From Aldehydirespirator sp965200005 (GTDB lineage: Bacteria > Actinomycetota > Acidimicrobiia > Acidimicrobiales > Aldehydirespiratoraceae): a stretch of DNA of 64,000 nucleotides. Made by a program: the position numbers and the translations under genes. The stretch lies in contig OZ241331.1 of assembly GCA_965200005.1 (NCBI GenBank), forward strand, positions 1,116,001 through 1,180,000, written 5' to 3'. Below, piece by piece: positions 27,244 to 36,581 of the stretch (positions are counted from its first letter, which is position 1; each line of letters begins with the position of its first letter). Below the pieces are notes generated by a model. It saw nothing but the letters and a program-made list of their open reading frames with translations, was not told the origin of the DNA and searched no databases.

Positions 27244-27642
27244 ATGCCAAAAGAGGTCATCAATCCCGACGGAATGTGGGATTCAAGTAACCGCAGTTAC
27301 AGCCACGTAGTAAAGGTCACGAACCCTCAGAGCCTGATCTTTGTTGCAGGCATGGCCGCAGTCGGGCCAGATCTTAAGATCGTCTCTGACGACATCCGAG
27401 TACAGACCCGAGTTTGCTTTGAGATCATCGGACGAGAACTCGAGGCTGCCGGAGCATCACTAGATGACATCTGCGACATGACCGTGTACCTGCGTGACAT
27501 AGCCAACCATAAATGGCCAGTGCGTGAGGTACGCAAAGAGTTCTTTGAGGACGAACGGTTGCCAGTTTCGACGATGGTTGAAGTCAGCAACTTTGCTATT
27601 GACGGGATGCTGATTGAGATTGATGTAATCGCTGCAACGTGA
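27244..27642 (+). CDS. RidA/YjgF family enamine-imine deaminase
   Basis: 132 aa, typical RidA length. It starts with AGGAGG five bases before the ATG, a strong site. Family features are LIFVAGMAAVGPDLKIV, VQTRVCFEIIGRELEAAGASLDDI, MTVYLRDI and the arginine in DERLPVSTMVEVSNFAIDGMLIEID. RidA proteins hydrolyse reactive enamines/imines to ketones and ammonia. Its place between an amidinotransferase-fold enzyme and an acyl-CoA dehydrogenase suggests an imine intermediate in this pathway. Confidence 0.92.
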   Translation: MPKEVINPDGMWDSSNRSYSHVVKVTNPQSLIFVAGMAAVGPDLKIVSDDIRVQTRVCFEIIGRELEAAGASLDDICDMTVYLRDIANHKWPVREVRKEFFEDERLPVSTMVEVSNFAIDGMLIEIDVIAAT

Positions 27643-27679
27643 AGAGGCTTCAGTTGGTTGTGATCAAGAGAAGGCTGGG

Positions 27680-28849
27680 ATGGACTTCGAACTGAGCGAA
27701 GAGCAGCAGATGTTTCGTGATGTGCTGCGGAGGTTCGTCAATGATGAGATAAAGCCGGTAGCGCGCCAACTCGAACAGTCTGGCGAGTACCCCACCGAGA
27801 TTGTCGCGAAGATGGCGGATCTGGGGCTGTTTGGCATCACGGTCGGTGATGAGTATGGGGGGCTGGGTCTTGACACGGTTTCGATGAGTCTCGTGTTTGA
27901 GGAGATCTCACAAGGCTGGATGGGAATTGCCGGGATTCTGGGTAGTCACTCCCTGGCGTGTCGCATGATCACCAACCATGGCACCGCTGAGCAAAAGCAA
28001 CTCTGGTTGCCGGAGTTGGCAACAGGAGAGCGTCGTACTGCCATCGCGCTTACCGAGCCAGGAGCAGGTAGCGATCTTCAGGGCATCTCAACTAGGGCCT
28101 GGCGCGATGGTGACGAATATGTGATTAGAGGCACCAAAACCTGGATCACTAACGCCCGATTTGCTAACCCACTGCCGGTTCTTGTGAAGACCAATCCCAC
28201 AGCCGAACCGAGACACCGTGGCATGAGTGTGCTCATGGTTGAAGCCGGAACGGATGGCTTTGAGGTGCTGCGAGACCTTGGCAAACTCGGTTACAAGGGC
28301 CCAGAGTCATGCGAGGTGGTGCTTGACGATGCCCGAGTGCCAGCCGAAAACCTCCTTGGCGGCATCGAAGGCCTCGGCTTCAAGCAGGTTGTGTCCGGCT
28401 TAGAAGTCGGCCGGATCAACATTGCTGCCCGAGGCGTAGGGATTGCTCAAGCCGCACTGGATGCATCTCTGGAATACGCGCAGCAACGACACGCTTTTGG
28501 TAGACCAATCGCCAAGTTCCAGGCGATTCAGTTGAAGCTTGCCGACATGGCGACAGAACTGAGCGCAGCTCGCCTGCTGACTCGCTGGGCGGCGAACCGG
28601 ATCGACTTAGGCAAGCGAGCAGATGTCGAAGCAGGAATGGCAAAGTATTTCGCCTCGGAACTAGCGATCAAAGCTTCCCTTGAAGCGATGCGTATACACG
28701 GCAGTTACGGCTACTCCACAGAGATGGAGATTGAGCGCCTCTATCGAGATGCTCCACTCATGGCTATCGGTGAGGGAACGAACGAAATACAGCGCACGAT
28801 TATCGCCAAAGGACTACTGCGACGGGCCCGGAGCGGGTCGGGCACTTAA
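27680..28849 (+). CDS. acyl-CoA dehydrogenase
   Basis: 389 aa. Signatures: LSEEQQMFRDVLRRFVNDEI at the N-terminus, IALTEPGAGSDLQGIST, GTKTWITNARFA, QQRHAFGRPIAKFQAIQLKLADM, and IHGSYGYSTEMEIERLYRDA followed by IGEGTNEIQR. The active-site Glu would lie in the last segment or helix G. It is in the same operon as RidA (38 bp upstream) and the MmgE/PrpD gene (19 bp downstream), pointing to oxidation of a CoA ester after CaiB-type activation. Confidence 0.93.
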   Translation: MDFELSEEQQMFRDVLRRFVNDEIKPVARQLEQSGEYPTEIVAKMADLGLFGITVGDEYGGLGLDTVSMSLVFEEISQGWMGIAGILGSHSLACRMITNHGTAEQKQLWLPELATGERRTAIALTEPGAGSDLQGISTRAWRDGDEYVIRGTKTWITNARFANPLPVLVKTNPTAEPRHRGMSVLMVEAGTDGFEVLRDLGKLGYKGPESCEVVLDDARVPAENLLGGIEGLGFKQVVSGLEVGRINIAARGVGIAQAALDASLEYAQQRHAFGRPIAKFQAIQLKLADMATELSAARLLTRWAANRIDLGKRADVEAGMAKYFASELAIKASLEAMRIHGSYGYSTEMEIERLYRDAPLMAIGEGTNEIQRTIIAKGLLRRARSGSGT

Positions 28850-28868
28850 TGCACTGAGGAGACGAGAC

Positions 28869-30248
28869 GTGAGCGGGACAAATCAGCTAGCCGAAGCCGT
28901 CTCAAGTATTGACTCCGATGCTTGGGGAGACGATGTTCTTGACGCAGTACGCAACCTGCTTTTGGATCACATCGGTGTAGCGGCGGCGGGTTCAACCACA
29001 GACTCTGCTGCGGCCTTTCGTCGCATGGCCCGCAGGTTCTCGCATGACAACCGAGCCGAACTCGCAGTGATCGGAACCCACGCCTCGGCGGCACCCGTAC
29101 CTGCAGCGATGTCAAATGCCGTCGCCGGGCACTCGATCGAATACGACGATGTGCATAACGCTTCTTCGAGTCATCCCGGGGTCGTGATCTTCCCGGCATC
29201 GATGGCAGCGGTGGCTCTTGGTGGCGGCGACGAACGTGACTTTGTCCGATCGGTTGTGATCGGTTATGAAGTGATGTGTCGCGCGGGGCGTGCGGCGGAT
29301 CCCGCCTCACATTACGCCCGTCACTTCCATCCGACTGGAACCATCGGTTCGCTCGGGGCTGCCGCGGCAGCAGCCTCCGCTTTAGGTCTTGACGCGGCAG
29401 GGATGACTTCGGCTGTGGGTATCGCCGCAACGATGGCATCAGGAAGCATGGAGTTCTTGTGTGACGGTGCCTGGACAAAGCGCCTGCACCCAGCACTAGC
29501 CGCACGTAACGGGGTTGAAGCCGCATTGCTTGCTGCAGAGGGTTTCGTCGGAACGCGTGACGGCATCTGCGGTGAACGCGGATTCTTGGCTTCCTACAGC
29601 GAGGCACCGGTGGTTCACCGGCTGTTGCAGGGGTGGGGCGAGTGGCCCTTAGAAGTAGTCGAAACCAGCACTAAGCGTCACACCTGCTGCCGCTACAACC
29701 AGGGTGCCATCGATGCTCTGCTTGCAATCCGGGATGCCAATGGTCTACGTGTCGAAGAGATTGACAGTGTTGTGATCGGATTGCCCACAGTAGCGGTTGA
29801 CATTGTTGCTGAGCCTGCAACTGCAAAGCGCCGTCCAGCGTCTGTAGTTGATGCCCAATTCAGCTTGCCGTTTGGGGCGGCCGTCGCATTGTTGTGGGGC
29901 CGTGCTGGCCTTGCCGAGTATGACGAATCCCGGCTGGATGATGACGCCGTAGAAGGTCTAATGGACAGGGTTAGCTATGAGGTCGACCCTGACATCGATC
30001 GCTACTTTCCTCAGAAATGGAGGGCCTGGGCTCGAGTCACAACACGTAGCGGTTCTGTCCATCACCGCTGGGTGAATGACCCGAAAGGCGATCCAGGTAA
30101 TCCGTTTACCGGAGCAGAGTGTGTCGAGAAGTTCAATGAACTTGCTGCCGAAACATACGATCCAGCAGAACGCGAAGCCATAGCTCAAGCAGCCCTGACA
30201 ATGGGAACCCCAGGCTCCTGGACTGCCCTAACAGCCACCCTCGGGTAG
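28869..30248 (+). CDS. MmgE/PrpD family protein
   Basis: 459 aa from the GTG at 28869, chosen because AGGAG stands about ten bases upstream; an upstream frame overlaps the preceding gene. Family features are LLDHIGVAAAGS, MSNAVAGHSIEYDDVH, SMEFLCDGAWTKRLHPALAARNG and KRHTCCRYNQGAIDALLAI. The family contains 2-methylcitrate dehydratase and cis-aconitate decarboxylase, so it probably dehydrates or decarboxylates a hydroxy- or unsaturated acid. It is the last gene of the plus-strand cluster and converges with the ABC importer operon. Confidence 0.88.
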   Translation: MSGTNQLAEAVSSIDSDAWGDDVLDAVRNLLLDHIGVAAAGSTTDSAAAFRRMARRFSHDNRAELAVIGTHASAAPVPAAMSNAVAGHSIEYDDVHNASSSHPGVVIFPASMAAVALGGGDERDFVRSVVIGYEVMCRAGRAADPASHYARHFHPTGTIGSLGAAAAAASALGLDAAGMTSAVGIAATMASGSMEFLCDGAWTKRLHPALAARNGVEAALLAAEGFVGTRDGICGERGFLASYSEAPVVHRLLQGWGEWPLEVVETSTKRHTCCRYNQGAIDALLAIRDANGLRVEEIDSVVIGLPTVAVDIVAEPATAKRRPASVVDAQFSLPFGAAVALLWGRAGLAEYDESRLDDDAVEGLMDRVSYEVDPDIDRYFPQKWRAWARVTTRSGSVHHRWVNDPKGDPGNPFTGAECVEKFNELAAETYDPAEREAIAQAALTMGTPGSWTALTATLG

Positions 30249-30314
30249 GTGGCTAGATCCACAATTCAAAACGCTGATTTCCGAGGCTAGACCCCTCAGT
30301 CTTTCCGGTATGGG

Positions 30315-32045
30315 TTAGAAGCTGATTCTTGCCTTTAGGACGAAGCGCAGGATGACCATTAGCACCATCCCGGCAATCCACAGGCCCACCGAGATAGCCG
30401 CGACGAACGGCAGACGCCCGTTGGAGTAGAAGCTGAACATCACCGTAGAGATCACCTCGGTGCCGGAGCGGAACAGCAGAACCGACAGCGTGAACTCACG
30501 CATGAACGTGATGAAGGCGAGCACTAGTCCACCCAGTAAGGCGGGCCGCAGGATGGGCAAGACGATGCGTCCCATTGTTGCCAGACTTCCAGCACCCGAA
30601 ATGCGGCTTGCGTGTTCAAGGTCTGCGGAGAGTTGCACGATTGGCCCTGTCATCTGGCGCACGCTCACAGGCAAGAAGTACACGATGTACGCGATCGCCA
30701 TGATCCACAAAGTGCCCCAGATGGTGAACCCACCCGGCAGTGACAGCGTGATGTAGGTGTAGAGCAGCGACGTTGCCATCACGACCGCAGGAATCATCAG
30801 GGGCAAGCTTGAGCCGTAGTCGATTAGACGACTCCAGCGACTGCGGAAACGCACAACGCTGTAAGCGACCATTGCTCCAAAGAGCATCACAAAAAGACCA
30901 GCTCCGATCGACAGCGTCAGACTGTTCTTTAGCGAACGCCACAGGATCGGGTTGTCGCTCAGATCCCTGTAGTTGTCGAGGGAAGACTGGGCCAATAGCT
31001 CTGCTTCGGGACGTCCGATGTAGGGCAGCAGCGATCCCACGATTACGGCGATAAACGGCAGCACCATCGTGAAGAAGAAGAACCCACAACATCCTGCGAA
31101 TACAACCCAACGCCAGCGCCCCAGCCTGGTCGGCGCGGACTGCGTTCCCTTGCCGCTGACTGTTACATAGCGCTCGCTGTGACGGATCGAACGCAGGTAT
31201 AGCACCAGCACGATCATCGAAGCGGCAAGTAGCACCACCCCGGTAGCAGCAGCGCGGCCGTGCTCAGGTGGGAATCTCACCCGCAGTGCCCGGTAAATGT
31301 CTGTTGTGAAGACATGTTCTCGAGCTGGAAAGCCAAACAAGAGCGGAATCTCCATTGAGCCCAGACCGATGATGAAACACAACACGCCCGCCGATAGCAG
31401 CGCCGGGCGTGACACACCCAACGTGATCCTAAAGAACACCGAAAGCGGTGAAGCACCATTAATGCGGGCGGCATGTTCATAATCAGGCGAAACATTGCGC
31501 ATGCTTGCTGCCACCACCAGGAACACCAAAGGCACCAGATACAGCGACTGAACGAAGATCATTCCCGACATTGAATTGACATCAAAGCCGTCCCATGGTG
31601 TCAACGCACGGATTGTGGCGTTGATCATGCCGTTACGACCCCCGAGCAAGATGCTCCAAGCAGTTCCCGCAGCAAGTAGTGGGATGAAATACAGCCCAAG
31701 CGTCGAGAACTCCCACAGACCACGCCAAGGAACATCGGTGCGGGTCACTATCCAAGCAAGCAACACGCCGATGACAAGAGGCACCACTGTCTGACCAATA
31801 GCGAACTGCAGTGTGTTGACGATGATGTCTGATGACTTGTCGAACGTCGCTCGATAGTTCTCTAGTGTCAACGGCCCGCGTTCGGGGGGTCCGCCTTCTT
31901 GGAACGAACCCAGGATCAACCGGTAGAACGGCAGCAAGACGAGCACAAACACCAGCACGGTAAGAATCGCGCGCAAAGCAAATCCAAACGAGAACACCCG
32001 CTGACGGGTGACGTGCCAGACCCGTTCGATTTCTAAGCTGCGCAC
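30315..32045 (-). CDS. ABC importer permease, fused two-domain (FbpB/ThiP type)
   Basis: 576-aa inner-membrane protein with about twelve spans in two binding-protein-dependent permease halves. Each half has the EAA-type loop: EHAARINGASPLSVFFRITL near residue 190 and EHASRISGAGSLATMGRIVL near residue 485. The duplicated arrangement is typical of ferric iron, thiamine and aminoethylphosphonate importers. It is operonic with the ATPase (43 bp upstream) and the solute-binding lipoprotein. The transported compound is unknown and might be the substrate of the catabolic cluster. Confidence 0.92.
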   Translation of the reverse strand: MRSLEIERVWHVTRQRVFSFGFALRAILTVLVFVLVLLPFYRLILGSFQEGGPPERGPLTLENYRATFDKSSDIIVNTLQFAIGQTVVPLVIGVLLAWIVTRTDVPWRGLWEFSTLGLYFIPLLAAGTAWSILLGGRNGMINATIRALTPWDGFDVNSMSGMIFVQSLYLVPLVFLVVAASMRNVSPDYEHAARINGASPLSVFFRITLGVSRPALLSAGVLCFIIGLGSMEIPLLFGFPAREHVFTTDIYRALRVRFPPEHGRAAATGVVLLAASMIVLVLYLRSIRHSERYVTVSGKGTQSAPTRLGRWRWVVFAGCCGFFFFTMVLPFIAVIVGSLLPYIGRPEAELLAQSSLDNYRDLSDNPILWRSLKNSLTLSIGAGLFVMLFGAMVAYSVVRFRSRWSRLIDYGSSLPLMIPAVVMATSLLYTYITLSLPGGFTIWGTLWIMAIAYIVYFLPVSVRQMTGPIVQLSADLEHASRISGAGSLATMGRIVLPILRPALLGGLVLAFITFMREFTLSVLLFRSGTEVISTVMFSFYSNGRLPFVAAISVGLWIAGMVLMVILRFVLKARISF

Positions 32046-32088
32046 CAGTTCACAGACTTAAGGCACTGATTCCGTACGATCTGCACGA

Positions 32089-33183
32089 TCAGTCGTCAGG
32101 CTGGTCGTACGGATAGGCCATGACTGACTCGGGGTCAACCGACAGACTCACACGGTCTCCACGCTCACCGATCCGCTGAGGGGACTGTGCGATCATGGTT
32201 GTTCCAGCGACATCTATCTCGTGCTCGTAGGCACCTCCCAAGAACTGCGCCAATCGAACCTCACCGTTCACTACCGGGGCCGACGCTCCGGCACGCGCCA
32301 GGCTGAATGCGTCGGGTCGGATGGCCACAGCCGCAGCCGAGCCAGCCTCAAGTGGCTCAAGGAAGGTGGCCGGCAACTGCGTTCCAAGCGCCTCCACAGC
32401 GCCTGGCCGAATAACGCGACCCTGCACGATGTTCTTGACACCAAGAAATCGAGCCACCGTTAACGAGGCAGGCGATCGGTAGACATCTTCGGGCGAACCC
32501 TCCTGCAGTACCAGACCGTGATCCATGACGAGAATCCGGTCCGACATTGCCAGGGCTTCGGCTTGATCGTGAGTGACGTAGAGCATCGTCAGGCCGAGTT
32601 CGAGATGAAGCCGCTTGAGTTCAACGCGCATGTCCTCGCGGAGCCGCGCGTCAAGGTTCGACAATGGCTCATCAAGCAGCAGCAGCGCGGGATGTCCGAC
32701 AATTGAACGAGCGACCGCTACCCGCTGCTGTTGTCCGCCAGACAACTGATGCGGGTAGCGATCCACATAGTCCTCCATGCGAACAGCCCGCAACGCCTCG
32801 GTTACACGGCTCCGCCGTTCCCGCCGAGGCACCTTGCGGTAACGCAGCGGGAACGCAACGTTCGCGCTCACGCTCATGTGAGGCCACACCGCGTACGACT
32901 GGAACACCATTGACAGGTCACGGCGTTCTGGTGGCACCAGCACTCCGCGGTCAGTGTCGTTAACGACCTTGCCGCGGATAGCCACCGCGCCCCGGGTTGG
33001 CGTCTCAATGCCTGCGAGGATCCGCAGGATTGTGGACTTGCCGCAGCCGCTCGGGCCGAGGAGAGTTACAAACTCTCCCGTACGGATTGAGAAGCTGACC
33101 CCCGCAAGCGCAGTGACCGTGCCGAACGTCTTGTGAAGATCGGTCGCACGCAGCGCGAGCTGGTCGCCCGATCCGTTATTCAC
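32089..33183 (-). CDS. ABC importer ATP-binding protein (FbpC/PotA type)
   Basis: About 364 aa from the GTG at 33183, whose first bases overlap the stop of the solute-binding gene (GTGA); a longer in-frame start at 33222 lies inside that gene. Walker A is GPSGCGKSTILR, the Q-loop MVFQSYAVWPHMSV, signature LSGGQQQRVAVARS and Walker B LLLLDEPLSNLDARLR, followed by a TOBE-like C-terminal domain (VVNGEVRLAQFLGGAYEHEI). It energises uptake through the two-domain permease encoded downstream. Confidence 0.92.
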   Translation of the reverse strand: MNNGSGDQLALRATDLHKTFGTVTALAGVSFSIRTGEFVTLLGPSGCGKSTILRILAGIETPTRGAVAIRGKVVNDTDRGVLVPPERRDLSMVFQSYAVWPHMSVSANVAFPLRYRKVPRRERRSRVTEALRAVRMEDYVDRYPHQLSGGQQQRVAVARSIVGHPALLLLDEPLSNLDARLREDMRVELKRLHLELGLTMLYVTHDQAEALAMSDRILVMDHGLVLQEGSPEDVYRSPASLTVARFLGVKNIVQGRVIRPGAVEALGTQLPATFLEPLEAGSAAAVAIRPDAFSLARAGASAPVVNGEVRLAQFLGGAYEHEIDVAGTTMIAQSPQRIGERGDRVSLSVDPESVMAYPYDQPDD

Positions 33184-34395
33184 CTCAGATCGAACCATTC
33201 CTTGGCACGTTCCACGTACCACTCGGCGTTGGTTTCGTACTCCTCGGCTGCACGTGGAGTGCCAAGAGCCAGGATCTGGGGCTTGCCCTCAGCGACCTTC
33301 GCTGCTTCGGGGAACGGTGAGCCAGGCCGTGATGGAACCTGCCCGACGATGTTGGCGACAGTTGCCTGACCTTCTTCGCTAAGGATGTAATTGACGAAAG
33401 CCTCGGCATTTTCTTTGTTGTCTGACGCGGCCGGGATGTTGACCGTAAAGCCGACTGTGATCACGAACTCGGGTGCGATCCACACCACAGGAGCGCCTTG
33501 ATCAATAGAAGGCTGCACGAAGTCGAGATAACACAATCCGAGCACCGCAAAGTTGCCTTGAACTAGCTGCTGCTGTGCTTCGGTGTAGTTCGTCTGGAAA
33601 GTGACGTTGTTGGCTCCGTAGCCCTCCCAGAAGGTCTCCCAACGCGCGTCGTCATCCCACATGACCCGGGTCTCAATCATCATGTCATGAGCACCACTAC
33701 CGACCTTGAGAATGTCTTGCATGACAATCTCGTCTTTGTATTGGGGATCGGCTAGGTCTTCCCAGGTCTCAAGCGGATCCAACCCCATCTCTTCGATGCG
33801 GTCTGTGTTGTAACAGATGCCCTCAAGCAGGGTTCCGTAGGTGTACCAGGCACCGCTCTCGGACCTTGACTCTGCAGGAATCGCAGCACCCTCGGGCGAG
33901 TCAAATGCATGGAGCCAGCCTGCGCCTTCCCAGATCCTTGAGAATCCATCCCAACCGATAATGACGATGTCAGCGTCGATGGTGCCCGCGTCGGCTTCGG
34001 TCATGAAGCGATCAAACATCTCTGCGTCATCTGAGCGTGTGTATTCAACCTGGATCCCAGGATGCACCTCGTTGAACGCATCAATGAAGGCTTCAGTCTG
34101 TTCAATTGTCCAATCCGACCACCAGACGAGATCCCCTGAGAGTTCAGAGGCAGCTGACATCTCACCATCGTCCATGTCACCCTCGTCATGGTCATGTCCT
34201 CTCGCCATGGTCGTCATCCATGTGTGCGTCTTCCTCGGGCGCCGCCATGGTGTCATCCATTGACTCATCAGCGGTCTCGGTCGAGGTTGCGGCTGTGGAG
34301 TCGTCATCGTCATCTCCACATGCCGCAGCTACAAGGCTCAGTGCTGCAAGAGCTGCGAGAATCCGCAAGCCAAGCCGGAACCTTCGTGTTGACAT
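33180..34395 (-). pseudogene. extracellular solute-binding lipoprotein, frameshifted near the N-terminus
   Basis: The start at 34395 gives a lipoprotein signal (LRILAALAALSLVAAACG) with GGGAGGG upstream, then an acidic Thr/Ser/Asp-rich linker ending DAHMDDDHGE. An extra base near 34200 puts the remainder in another frame, which continues as GHDHDEGDMDDGE and then the periplasmic-binding domain (DLVWWSDWTIEQTEAFIDAF, IDADIVIIGWDG, YTYGTLLEGICYNTDR). The domain resembles FbpA/PotD-like family 1 binding proteins. A His/Asp-rich linker of this kind could bind metal, but that is speculative. The whole operon otherwise looks intact, so a sequencing error is plausible. Confidence 0.8.
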
Positions 34396-34505
34396 AACAA
34401 CCCTCCCTGGATCGTCCTTAGCGCTCGAAACCGAGTCGTGCCAGTACGAACCGATAGTAGGAGTCGAGCTCCAACTAGGCCTAATCCAAGACTTACAGGC
34501 GTCGT

Positions 34506-35681
34506 TCAGATGGCAAGACGATTGTTGTCATTAGCGAGCATCCGCATCAAGAGTTGCTGGAAACCTCGAATCCGCAGCTCAAGATAGTGCTGTGGGCCTG
34601 GCGTATAGAAGCGTGACTGTAAGCCTCGCTGCACTTTCTCGCAGATGTCGTAGTCCTCGCGTTGTACTGCTTTGAGCATCTCGAAGTCAGAGCGCAGATC
34701 AGCACCATCATCGGGCGAATAATTCCACACTCGAGCCCTGCTTCGAGTCAAGCTGATCGGGTTCCACCACATAAGCGAGCATCCGCCATTGGGGAAGGCC
34801 GCAATGAACCAGTTCGGGAACACTGAGAATGCAACGGCACCCGTTGCGGCGGCACCGGACAGTTCTGGTAGCACACTTGTGCACGCGAGCTGCTCGGGGC
34901 TCCAGCGTGTGATCAACCTGCCCGTGCGTTCCCAGATGTCTTCACGCAGAGATGCTGGGTCTGCGTAACGGCCGAGGGAGTTCCGGTGGACAAACTCAAG
35001 GTGATAGTCGCAGAAGGCATTGTCCATCATCACCTTCCAGTTGGCTTCAACCTCATCGTCTAATCCATATACCTTCGTAGCAGCTTCAAGATTGTGGTTT
35101 GCGAGTTGCTCGGGAAGTGGAAACATCCATTCATGAAGCGGTGGCGCAGTACCGGACACGTTCACAAAAACGAAACGGTTCCAGGTATCAACTGCAATGG
35201 GTCGCAAGGAGTGAGCAGATCGATCGATCGGATCAGTGAACCCACGCTGCTGCGGAATTCCGACCAGGCGACCATCAAGTTCAAAGATCCAGCCGTGATA
35301 GGGACACACCATGCGCCGGCCACAGTTGCCACTGGAAGCAACAAGAGTGCTGGCGCGATGCGGGCACACGTTGCTGAATGCTCGCAACTCGCCGTCACGG
35401 CCACGCACTACTACAACTGGCTCATATCCGACAGTCTCGGTCACATAGTCGCCAGGGTTGGCGAGTTGTGAGAGATCACCCACGAATACCCATGACTCGC
35501 CGAAAGCAACCTGCATTTCAAGATCAAAGAGGCGTTGTGAGCGGTAGGCGGCAGGCTCGATGAAGGAGTCATCGGGAGGAGGTTCAAGCATGATCTCGTC
35601 AACTACGGGCGGTCGCGATACAGCTATGTCACCCACATCGTGTAGCCCTTCACTCACAAGCGTGGTGGCTGCAAGACTCAT
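34506..35681 (-). CDS. Rieske non-heme iron oxygenase, alpha subunit (1)
   Basis: 391 aa. The Rieske [2Fe-2S] site is CPHRASTLVASSGNCG followed by CPYHGWIFELDG (CxH...CxxH). The mononuclear iron site lies in DNAFCDYHLEFVHR, with Asp and two His. It would hydroxylate an aromatic or related ring, or demethylate, with a ferredoxin/reductase not found in this window. The ATG overlaps the stop of the FAH-family gene by four bases, linking the two. A second Rieske protein of similar design is at 39245. Confidence 0.93.
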   Translation of the reverse strand: MSLAATTLVSEGLHDVGDIAVSRPPVVDEIMLEPPPDDSFIEPAAYRSQRLFDLEMQVAFGESWVFVGDLSQLANPGDYVTETVGYEPVVVVRGRDGELRAFSNVCPHRASTLVASSGNCGRRMVCPYHGWIFELDGRLVGIPQQRGFTDPIDRSAHSLRPIAVDTWNRFVFVNVSGTAPPLHEWMFPLPEQLANHNLEAATKVYGLDDEVEANWKVMMDNAFCDYHLEFVHRNSLGRYADPASLREDIWERTGRLITRWSPEQLACTSVLPELSGAAATGAVAFSVFPNWFIAAFPNGGCSLMWWNPISLTRSRARVWNYSPDDGADLRSDFEMLKAVQREDYDICEKVQRGLQSRFYTPGPQHYLELRIRGFQQLLMRMLANDNNRLAI

Positions 35682-36562
35682 GGGACCGCATCCTCGATGT
35701 GGCTGCGCAAAGAGCCGAGTTGCGGCGAAGAAATCTCCACAACATCGCCAGCGTGAAGGAACTCGGGTGGTTTGCGCCAGTGACCAACACCCGAGGCGGT
35801 CCCCGTCAAGATCACATCACCCGGCAACAACGCACATCCAAGGCTCACCCGAGAGATGATGCGCGGGATTGAGTTGACCATTGCGGCGGCCCGAAACGAC
35901 TGCTTAGAAACGCCATTGACTTTCAACTCAACTTCAATCTCGCGATAGTCACCGATCTCGTTGGCAGTGACGATTGCGGGGCCCATAGGGCAGAACGAGT
36001 CGAGCGACTTGCCCTTGTACCACTGCCCGAACTGGCCATGTTCAAGCTGTAGATCTCGCGCGCTGACATCGTTAGCGAGCGTGTAGCCGAACACGTGATC
36101 GAGAGCATCTTCGACAGCAATGTTTAGACCCGGCGTGCCAATCACAACCGCGATTTCGGCTTCCCAGTCGGCCCTCTGGGTTGCGGAACGATCAACTACC
36201 ACTGTGCCGCCGTGACCAACTAGACACGTCCACGGCTTGGTGAACAACACCGGAGCTTGCGGTATCGAAGAACCATCGGGGCGGTCGCCCTCATCGAAAT
36301 GGTCGCGATAGTTGAGACCGACACAGAACATGTTGCGAGGTGTGCGGGGCAGAGGCGGTTGCAGCACTGCGGCGTCTAGGTCGATCGGCTTCCCCGAGGC
36401 GCCGACCGCTGCGGCTTCAACCGCTGACCAAGCGTCGGGTCCGGCCTCAATCAGAGTGGAGATGTCCCTGTACCCAAAGTCCGACAATTCTGAGATGGTC
36501 GAATCTGGGTGCAAAACCGCACCCAGAGGGTCGTCGCTTGTGCCAACAGTTACAAGACGCAA
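35678..36562 (-). CDS. fumarylacetoacetate hydrolase family protein
   Basis: 294 aa. The core FAH domain is seen in MFCVGLNYRDHFDEG near residue 85, then VLFTKPWTCLVGHGGTVVV, DWEAEIAVVIG (metal Glu residues) and YTLANDVSARDLQ. GDVILTGTASGVGHWRKPP is near the C-terminus. Members hydrolyse C-C bonds of oxo-acids or decarboxylate/tautomerise them at the end of aromatic catabolism, which fits the adjacent Rieske oxygenase. It lies 19 bp after the SDR gene in the same operon. Confidence 0.92.
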   Translation of the reverse strand: MRLVTVGTSDDPLGAVLHPDSTISELSDFGYRDISTLIEAGPDAWSAVEAAAVGASGKPIDLDAAVLQPPLPRTPRNMFCVGLNYRDHFDEGDRPDGSSIPQAPVLFTKPWTCLVGHGGTVVVDRSATQRADWEAEIAVVIGTPGLNIAVEDALDHVFGYTLANDVSARDLQLEHGQFGQWYKGKSLDSFCPMGPAIVTANEIGDYREIEVELKVNGVSKQSFRAAAMVNSIPRIISRVSLGCALLPGDVILTGTASGVGHWRKPPEFLHAGDVVEISSPQLGSLRSHIEDAVP

Positions 36563-36581
36563 CTCGTGCTCCGATCGTGTC

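Noticed and set aside
28846..29607. 253-codon ORF on the minus strand opposite the MmgE/PrpD gene
   Set aside because: It is a shadow frame: Arg/Pro-rich with no domain pattern, fully inside a well-conserved gene on the other strand. Similar long antisense frames near 16972, 26628 and 30616 were dismissed for the same reason.
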